From assembly GCA_009827215.1 (NCBI GenBank), contig WUAJ01000054.1, positions 1 to 11,622 on the forward strand: a stretch of 11,622 nucleotides of DNA. The letters run 5' to 3'. The notes under the pieces were generated by a model. It ran no database searches. It had not been told where the DNA came from and saw only the letters and a program-made list of their open reading frames with translations. Positions 7,309 to 11,622 of this stretch are shown piece by piece. Position 1 is the stretch's first letter, and every line of letters starts with the position of its first letter. The stretch is from Phycisphaeraceae bacterium. Its GTDB lineage: Bacteria > Planctomycetota > Phycisphaerae > Phycisphaerales > UBA1924. The position numbers and the translations under genes are program-made.

Positions 7309-8472
7309 TTATTCCGGAGCGGGGAGGTCGCGGAGGAACTCGATGAGGCGGTCTCGGCTGGGTGATTGAGCGTCGCGGACATACGCGCCGGCGACGCCGC
7401 ACGCCGCGGCGAGGCACTGTCCGAGATTGAGTCCCGCGTTCTGCGCGAAACTGAATCCACCACCGAAGTGGTCTCCGGCACCTGTCGAGATGCGAGGCTT
7501 GCGTGTGTATGGACCGGCGAACCAGCACGATTCGCCTTCATCATCCGCGGCTCCAGCGCCAGTATGCTGATGGATGACAATGCACGAGAGTCCGAGCTTC
7601 TCGCGGATGCGTGTCGCCGCGATCGGGACCATGGATGCAAGCGTTTGGTTGTGCTCGTCGTCGTACGCGTTGACCCCGATGACTTCTGCGACGCGTCCGC
7701 TCTCGGCGAGGTTGAGTCCCAGCGTGACTGGGACATGCTCTTGGAGATTCTGGATCAATCCCATCGCTCGTCGGATGTCGTCATCAGTGCGCTTCGCTGG
7801 ATCAGACAGGTCGAGGAACAATCTTCGATTGGGGTTCGGATCGAGATTCGGGAAGATCTCGTCGCAGAGTCCCTGCCAAATTCCTTCGACTCCGGCGACG
7901 AGGGTCCAGTTGACGACTGAGATCAGCGATACAGCGTTGAACATCTCGATGAGTGTTTCTAGGCCGAGTGTTTGCTTGATGAGGTCCCATGTGACACGCT
8001 GGACGGATTCGGGTTTGCCGAGCATGATCTTGCCGTCTTCGAACTCGAGCGCATCGGTGCGTCCAGGAGGACAGATCGGGATCACACGATCACAACGCTC
8101 AGCGAACGGCTTGTAGATCGGATCGATCCGATTCCAGTCGTCCTCAAGAGACACGGCTCCGATATAGGTGACGCTCGCGCCGAGGGAACCAAGGGCACTG
8201 GAGAGGAGCGGGCCGTTGCCTCCGAAACGGACATCCTGCACAACCATTTCTAGATTCGCGCTCTTCCCTGCGGCGGCTCCGCATCGAGCGGCAAACTCTG
8301 GGATCGTGCGGATCCGGTCGTAATCCTCTTTCTGCATAGAGTGGCGCTGATTGACAATGTGGATGATTGAATCCACAAATCCATCGAACCCAACAAGCGC
8401 GTGGATGGTCGGGAACTCCGCTTCGATCGCGTCGGCGGCTTGGTGTGCGAGCTGGTTTCTCGTTTCGTCCAT
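7309..8472 (-). CDS. PfkB/ribokinase-family carbohydrate kinase, unusual long form
   Basis: 387-residue kinase of the PfkB/ribokinase superfamily, which phosphorylates sugars, nucleosides or related alcohols with ATP. The C-terminal signature with the anion hole and catalytic base is S-T-G-A-G-D334-H-F-G-G-G. The N-terminal substrate-side signature is G84-G-N-G...S-L-G-A-S-V-T-Y-I-G (to 105). It is longer than the usual 300-330 residues and has an uncommon N-terminus, V-G-F-D-G-F-V-D (27-34), and an L-D-L-S-D-P-A-K-R block at 220-228. I cannot assign the substrate; ribokinase, fructokinase and adenosine-kinase signatures do not clearly match. The ATG at 8472 was chosen because an upstream ATG at 8535 would overlap the start of the divergent rdgB. 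It is the first gene of a minus-strand pair with the TPR sulfotransferase (27-nt gap) and shares a 38-bp divergent promoter region with rdgB. Confidence 0.8.
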   Translation of the reverse strand: MDETRNQLAHQAADAIEAEFPTIHALVGFDGFVDSIIHIVNQRHSMQKEDYDRIRTIPEFAARCGAAAGKSANLEMVVQDVRFGGNGPLLSSALGSLGASVTYIGAVSLEDDWNRIDPIYKPFAERCDRVIPICPPGRTDALEFEDGKIMLGKPESVQRVTWDLIKQTLGLETLIEMFNAVSLISVVNWTLVAGVEGIWQGLCDEIFPNLDPNPNRRLFLDLSDPAKRTDDDIRRAMGLIQNLQEHVPVTLGLNLAESGRVAEVIGVNAYDDEHNQTLASMVPIAATRIREKLGLSCIVIHQHTGAGAADDEGESCWFAGPYTRKPRISTGAGDHFGGGFSFAQNAGLNLGQCLAAACGVAGAYVRDAQSPSRDRLIEFLRDLPAPE

Positions 8473-8510
8473 GACCCCAGCATAGCCCAATTTTTGCCCT
8501 AGAATAGCCC
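8473..8510. promoter_or_regulatory. 38-bp divergent promoter region between kinase and rdgB
   Basis: Only 38 bp separate two divergent start codons, so both promoters must overlap each other or the genes. A possible -10 for rdgB is TAGAAT (8500-8505), ending 5 nt before the ATG, which would give an almost leaderless message. On the minus strand TATGCT (8484-8479) and TATTCT (8506-8501) are -10-like. No good -35 box is seen for any of these. Confidence 0.45.
8477..8510 (+). repeat. imperfect 12-bp direct repeat in the divergent promoter region
   Basis: CCAGCATAGCCC (8477-8488) and CTAGAATAGCCC (8499-8510) match at 10 of 12 positions. They start 22 bp apart, about two helical turns, separated by a short AT-rich AATTTTTG-containing spacer. 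The second copy abuts the rdgB ATG. It could be an operator or twin -10 elements; chance is not excluded. Confidence 0.55.
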
Positions 8511-9191
8511 ATGAGCACGATTGTCCTCGCGACACAGAATCCCGGAAAGGTCAGCGAACTGAGGTCCATGCTCAATGGATCTGGGATCGAGATCATCGGA
8601 CTGGACGACTTAGCTCAATCGTTCCCTGAACCCGCCGAGAATGGATCGACCTTCATCGAGAACGCGACGATCAAAGCGAAGGCGTACGCGAAGCTGACGG
8701 GAATGCTTTGTCTTGCGGATGACTCAGGTCTGGAGATCGACGCACTCGGTGGGAAGCCGGGGGTGATCTCATCACATTTTGCGTTTGATGGGGACGCCGA
8801 AGGTGAAGCCGCAGGGTTGACTCGCCAGCAGCGCGACGATCTGAACATTGATCGGGTGCTCAAGGATCTCGATCCGGTCGAACCCAGAGATCGCACGGCT
8901 CGCTTCGTGTGTGTCATGGTCCTCTCGGATCCTGATGGAAACATCCTCGCATCATGCGAGGGACGATTCGAGGGGCGCATCGGTGTGCCGTTCGATCATC
9001 CGCATTGTACTCCTGCAGATTCGGTCCCTCGTGGGAGCAATGGGTTTGGGTACGATCCGATCTTTTTGGTCGCTGAAGACTACATCTACACAAGCGCGGA
9101 GATCGAACCTGAACATAAGAACAAGATCTCTCATCGTGGACATGCCGTGCGATCCATGATCGAGTTGATCAAGGAACTCCAGCTGGATTAA
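8511..9191 (+). CDS. rdgB: RdgB/HAM1 XTP/dITP non-canonical purine NTP pyrophosphatase
   Basis: 226-residue enzyme that hydrolyses dITP, XTP and ITP to monophosphates plus pyrophosphate, keeping deaminated purines out of nucleic acids. Family blocks are A7-T-Q-N-P-G-K13 (triphosphate binding), F-I-E50-N-A-T-I-K-A (metal and base contacts), L-A-D70-D71-S-G-L-E with the catalytic Asp, G-F-G-Y-D-P-I-F (178-185) and S-H-R-G-H-A-V-R (207-214). It is somewhat longer than the usual 195-205 residues, with additional sequence after the S-S-H-F segment (about 91-110) and in a loop at about 157-174 before G-F-G-Y-D. The usual S-A-R-(Y/F) after P-G-V is S-S-H-F here. The start ATG at 8511 has no Shine-Dalgarno and may be nearly leaderless. 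mqnE follows after 6 nt, so the two are very probably cotranscribed. Confidence 0.93.
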   Translation: MSTIVLATQNPGKVSELRSMLNGSGIEIIGLDDLAQSFPEPAENGSTFIENATIKAKAYAKLTGMLCLADDSGLEIDALGGKPGVISSHFAFDGDAEGEAAGLTRQQRDDLNIDRVLKDLDPVEPRDRTARFVCVMVLSDPDGNILASCEGRFEGRIGVPFDHPHCTPADSVPRGSNGFGYDPIFLVAEDYIYTSAEIEPEHKNKISHRGHAVRSMIELIKELQLD

Positions 9192-9197
9192 CGCTCT

Positions 9198-10505
9198 ATG
9201 ACAACTCTTGAATCCAATCCGAGCACACTCCTCAACAGTGATCCCGCGTTGATCCCGATCGCGGAGAAAGTCCAGCGCGGCAAGCGCCTCACGCTCGACG
9301 ATGGATGGACGCTGTATTCGACCAACGACATTTGGACAGTGCTCGATCTCGCGAAGCAGGTCCGCGATCGCATGCATCCCGGCGTCGCGTACTACAACAT
9401 CAATCGACACCTCAACTACTCCAATGTCTGCGCGCTCTCGTGCAAGTTCTGCGAGTTCTATCGCAAGAAGGGTCAGGACGGCGAGTACACGCGCGATCTG
9501 GAGTACATCCGCGAGGAAGGCCGCAAAGCCGTGGAATCGGGCGCGACGGAGATGCACATTGTTGGGGGATTGAATCCGTACCTGCCGTTCGAGTACTACA
9601 CGGACATGCTCAAAGCGCTGACGGAGGTTGCCCCAAGCGTCCACCTCAAAGCGTTCACGGCTGTCGAGCTCGTCCACCTGGCGCGCATCGCGAAGGTGTA
9701 TAAAAAAGACGATCCCAAGTCGGGAGTGCGTTGGGTGCTTGAGCGCTTGAAAGAAGCTGGGCTCGGCTCACTCCCAGGAGGCGGCGCGGAGGTCTTCGAC
9801 GAGCGCGTCCACAAGGAAGCGTTCAAAACCAAGATCGGCGCGCACGAATGGCTCGATGTGCATCTTGTCGCACACGAAGTCGGACTCAACTCCAACTGCA
9901 CGATGCTGTACGGACATGTCGACAAGCGTCGCGAGCGTCTGCGCCACATGGAGATCCTGCGCCGCTCGCAAGACCAAGCACTCGAGCGCCTCGGATACGA
10001 GGGAGATCCAGACGCGTACATCGCGGATGGGATCGAGGAATCCGAGCAGATCACCGCACCGGTCATCACGCTCAACAAAGACGGCGTCACGCTCCCGACT
10101 CCTGCAATGTCTGAGCGGGGGGGGTACTACCAGACCATCACCCCGCTGCCGTTCTTCCCGGATGGTTCGGAGCTTGAGCACCTGAGCGGTCCTGGAGGCG
10201 TCGAGAATCTGCGCACGATCGCCGTGACGCGATTGATGCTCGACAACTTCCCGCATGTCAAAGCGTTCTGGATCATGCAGACCCTCCCGATGGCGCAGGT
10301 CATGCTCGAAGCGGGCGCGGACGATATCGACGGCACCGTCGTCTGGTACGACATCACCAAAGCGGTGGGGGAAGGCACGCACCAAGAGACTACGGAACGC
10401 GATCTGATCGAAGCGATCAATGAAGCGGGGTACGAAGCCGTGGAGCGAGACACGCTGTACCGGAGGGTGCAGCGGGATGGGAGTAATTGGAGAGTCGAAG
10501 GCTAA
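9198..10505 (+). CDS. mqnE: aminofutalosine synthase MqnE (radical SAM), with an insertion
   Basis: 435-residue radical-SAM enzyme joining 3-[(1-carboxyvinyl)oxy]benzoate to a SAM-derived adenosyl group to make aminofutalosine, an early step of the futalosine route to menaquinone. The [4Fe-4S] motif is C78-x3-C82-x2-C85 (preceded by N-I-N-R-H-L-N-Y). MqnE rather than MqnC is indicated by E-M-H-I-V-G-G-L-N-P (118-127), L-P-G-G-G-A-E-V-F-D (192-201), M-L-Y-G-H (236-240), R-L-M-L-D-N-F-P-H (345-353) and the C-terminal V-E-R-D-T-L-Y (415-421). It is longer than the usual 360-390 residues because about 45 extra residues (about 262-308) separate H-M-E-I-L-R-R-S-Q-D from the Y-Y-Q-T-I-T-P-L-P-F-F-P block. 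A run of eight G (10117-10124) lies at the end of this insertion. The start ATG at 9198 is 6 nt after rdgB; no Shine-Dalgarno is seen. mqnA, mqnB, mqnC and mqnD are not in the window. Confidence 0.93.
   Translation: MTTLESNPSTLLNSDPALIPIAEKVQRGKRLTLDDGWTLYSTNDIWTVLDLAKQVRDRMHPGVAYYNINRHLNYSNVCALSCKFCEFYRKKGQDGEYTRDLEYIREEGRKAVESGATEMHIVGGLNPYLPFEYYTDMLKALTEVAPSVHLKAFTAVELVHLARIAKVYKKDDPKSGVRWVLERLKEAGLGSLPGGGAEVFDERVHKEAFKTKIGAHEWLDVHLVAHEVGLNSNCTMLYGHVDKRRERLRHMEILRRSQDQALERLGYEGDPDAYIADGIEESEQITAPVITLNKDGVTLPTPAMSERGGYYQTITPLPFFPDGSELEHLSGPGGVENLRTIAVTRLMLDNFPHVKAFWIMQTLPMAQVMLEAGADDIDGTVVWYDITKAVGEGTHQETTERDLIEAINEAGYEAVERDTLYRRVQRDGSNWRVEG
10117..10124 (+). repeat. G8 homopolymer inside mqnE
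   Basis: Eight consecutive G encode part of R307-G-G309. Similar tracts occur inside crcB (1581-1588, eight G) and the TPR sulfotransferase (6946-6952, seven G, both read as C on the coding strand). Such runs are prone to slippage in replication and to sequencing error; the frames are intact as given. Confidence 0.6.
10497..10501 (+). promoter_or_regulatory. ribosome binding site of the membrane/zinc-ribbon gene
   Basis: GAAGG at the very end of mqnE lies 6 nt before the GTG at 10508. It supports that start over an in-frame TTG at 10487. Confidence 0.55.
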
Positions 10506-10507
10506 TT

Positions 10508-11080
10508 GTGTCCGGATTGATTTACATACTCATACACACAGGTGTTTACAGCACCGTATTCATTTTGATTCATGTCGGCTTTACTACGACGCGCGCTGCT
10601 CCGAAGTGGAATACCTATGACACCGTGGTGGTCATTTGGGGATTGATCTATTCATTGACGGCTCTTGTGTACGGTGGTGTCGGAATGAAGTTAGCCGAGT
10701 GGATCAATCTGACGAAGCCTGAATCAGAATACCTTATGGTTGTAACACTTATTGGTATTCCAGGTTTCATTACTGCGTTATTGGTGCAAAGAGCATGGAA
10801 TAGTGATCAGATTGGACTCGCCGTTTTACTCGGGACAGCTGTGGCAATTGTGATTGGACTCAAGGGGTCTGCGCTTCTGGTTATCATTGCCCCATTCTTT
10901 TGGAACTTGATTTACGCTACTTCTTGTGCTTTGTTCGGTCCTGATTCCGAGTCAGTGTCACCCAAGAATGAATGTAGTTTTTGCGGATACTCCATCGAAG
11001 GTTTACCAGATGGTGTACCTTGTCCAGAATGTGGCACACCACAGGAGTCATACCGACCGTGGCTAAACGAAGTTGATTAA
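10508..11080 (+). CDS. small multi-pass membrane protein with C-terminal Cys4 zinc ribbon
   Basis: 190-residue protein of unknown function. About five hydrophobic helices are visible (roughly residues 3-25, 37-59, 76-97, 101-118, 120-143), followed by a short soluble tail with C156-S-F-C159-G-Y-S-I-E-G-L...C172-P-E-C175-G. This C-x2-C-G-Y...G-L-P...C-P-E-C-G pattern is a treble-clef-like zinc ribbon found at the ends of many planctomycete membrane proteins, with no established role. GTG at 10508 chosen: it follows the mqnE stop by 2 nt and has GAAGG 6 nt upstream; a TTG at 10487 would add 7 residues and overlap mqnE. By hand count the gene is 46% GC against about 58-62% in parts of mqnE that I counted, and has only 3 GATC sites. 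Base composition unlike its upstream neighbour suggests a different history or weaker codon selection. It may be read through from rdgB-mqnE. Confidence 0.8.
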   Translation: MSGLIYILIHTGVYSTVFILIHVGFTTTRAAPKWNTYDTVVVIWGLIYSLTALVYGGVGMKLAEWINLTKPESEYLMVVTLIGIPGFITALLVQRAWNSDQIGLAVLLGTAVAIVIGLKGSALLVIIAPFFWNLIYATSCALFGPDSESVSPKNECSFCGYSIEGLPDGVPCPECGTPQESYRPWLNEVD

Positions 11081-11096
11081 GTTATAAATTTCGCTC

Positions 11097-11622
11097 TCAG
11101 AACTTCCAACCCACACCCATGTAGTAATCCACATCGTTCGGACGGATCCCCTGACCTGGTTGTGAGTCGTGACGGTGCTCGATCCCGGCATTCATGGTCA
11201 TGCCGGTTTCTTCATCAAGCAGGACCTCGATCCCGGCGGAGTTGACCCAGCGGAACTCGCCGAAGTCATCGAAGCTTGGGTAGTAGGTCGTGCTCGCGGT
11301 CAGCTTGGTGTTGGCGCTGAGCTTGTGGGTCCAGTCGAGTCCGAGGAGTCCTTCTGGGACCAAGGTCTCGTCGGCGTTCTTACCGAACTCATACGAACCA
11401 CCAACACCGACGCGTCCGATGAGTGTGGTGGTGTCGTTGTTGATGAACTCGTATCCCACACCCACGGCTCCGCTCAGACGATGCTGCCATGCTTGGAACT
11501 CGTCGTACTCGTAGAGTCCCTGCACGAAGTAACGCCATGGCCCTTCGAGGAGCCAATCGTTTTTGATGCCGAGCTCACCTCGTGATGCGGAGCGTTGTCC
11601 TTCGGAGGTTGAGTAGAGGTAC
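11097..11622 (-). CDS. DUF481-like outer-membrane beta-barrel protein, truncated by window edge
   Basis: C-terminal 174 or so residues of a protein whose frame is open to the right edge. The sequence alternates polar and hydrophobic residues with frequent G-x-G and aromatic positions, as in antiparallel barrel strands: R-L-S-G-A-V-G-V-G-Y-E-F, then L-I-G-R-V-G-V-G-G-S-Y-E-F, then W-T-H-K-L-S-A-N-T-K-L-T-A-S-T-T-Y-Y-P, then the end V-D-Y-Y-M-G-V-G-W-K-F with a terminal Phe as recognised by the BAM machinery. The pattern fits the DUF481 (YdiY-like) family of putative outer-membrane proteins, whose role is not well defined. The N-terminus and signal peptide lie outside the window, so export cannot be confirmed. 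The stop is 16 bp from the convergent membrane gene, with no hairpin terminator between them. Confidence 0.75.
   Translation of the reverse strand, partial: YLYSTSEGQRSASRGELGIKNDWLLEGPWRYFVQGLYEYDEFQAWQHRLSGAVGVGYEFINNDTTTLIGRVGVGGSYEFGKNADETLVPEGLLGLDWTHKLSANTKLTASTTYYPSFDDFGEFRWVNSAGIEVLLDEETGMTMNAGIEHRHDSQPGQGIRPNDVDYYMGVGWKF

Noticed and set aside
966..9371. GCGATCGC copies as evidence of a cyanobacterial origin
   Set aside because: Gene content (mqnE, planctomycete zinc ribbon, TPR sulfotransferase) does not fit cyanobacteria; the octamer can follow from the general GATC excess.
8952..9677. 241-codon minus-strand frame across the rdgB-mqnE junction
   Set aside because: It runs antisense to two genes with strong catalytic motifs and shows no domain of its own.
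9198..10505. MqnC (dehypoxanthine futalosine cyclase) instead of MqnE
   Set aside because: The M-H-I-V-G-G-L-N-P and P-G-G-G-A-E-V-F-D forms and the V-E-R-D-T-L-Y end fit MqnE better than the M-Q-G-G-x-H-P form of MqnC.
1..11622. Defence island, CRISPR array, transposon or prophage
   Set aside because: No spaced repeats, nucleases, transposases, integrases or phage structural genes were seen; all sizeable frames are accounted for by metabolic or membrane genes.

Overview
The window reads as part of a bacterial chromosome from a Planctomycetota-like organism, possibly of the Phycisphaerae type. Three points support this. A small membrane protein carries the C-x2-C-G-Y...G-L-P...C-P-E-C-G zinc-ribbon signature that is very common in that phylum. 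There are two different sulfotransferase-fold proteins. There is also an aminofutalosine synthase, so menaquinone would be made by the futalosine route. The C-terminal part of an outer-membrane beta-barrel protein points to a diderm cell. GC content is moderately high (about 57-60% in most genes) and coding density is very high: the longest gene-free stretch is 153 bp. I see no rRNA, tRNA, CRISPR array, transposon, prophage or classical defence genes. The placement in the phylum is an inference from motifs, not a search result.

Layout. (1) 3-791, plus strand: the 3' part of an alpha/beta hydrolase cut by the left edge. (2) 3308-794, minus strand: a three-gene operon of a membrane-anchored sulfotransferase, a fluoride channel (crcB) and a SixA-like phosphohistidine phosphatase; the last two are coupled by an ATGA overlap. 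(3) 3462-5718, plus strand: an ALDH7-type aldehyde dehydrogenase overlapping rpiA (ribose-5-phosphate isomerase), which uses a TTG start inside the dehydrogenase gene. (4) 8472-5722, minus strand: a PfkB-type kinase followed by a TPR-sulfotransferase. (5) 8511-11080, plus strand: rdgB (NTP house-cleaning pyrophosphatase), mqnE and a short membrane/zinc-ribbon gene. (6) 11622-11097, minus strand: a DUF481-like barrel protein cut by the right edge.

The genes are mostly housekeeping or metabolic and do not form one obvious pathway. RpiA and the kinase handle sugar or sugar phosphate, RdgB cleans the nucleotide pool, and MqnE feeds the quinone pool. The sulfotransferases probably modify lipids, glycans or proteins. 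I do not see a convincing new multi-gene system.

The most unusual signals are these: a strong excess of the palindrome GATC (27 hand-counted in the first 1,080 bp, about 25 per kb against about 4 expected), which falls to near background in the last 1.1 kb; six copies of GCGATCGC; a 38-bp divergent promoter region holding a 12-bp direct repeat with 22-bp spacing; a roughly 45-residue insertion in MqnE; a sulfotransferase fused to a four-helix membrane domain; and a substituted phosphate loop in RpiA.
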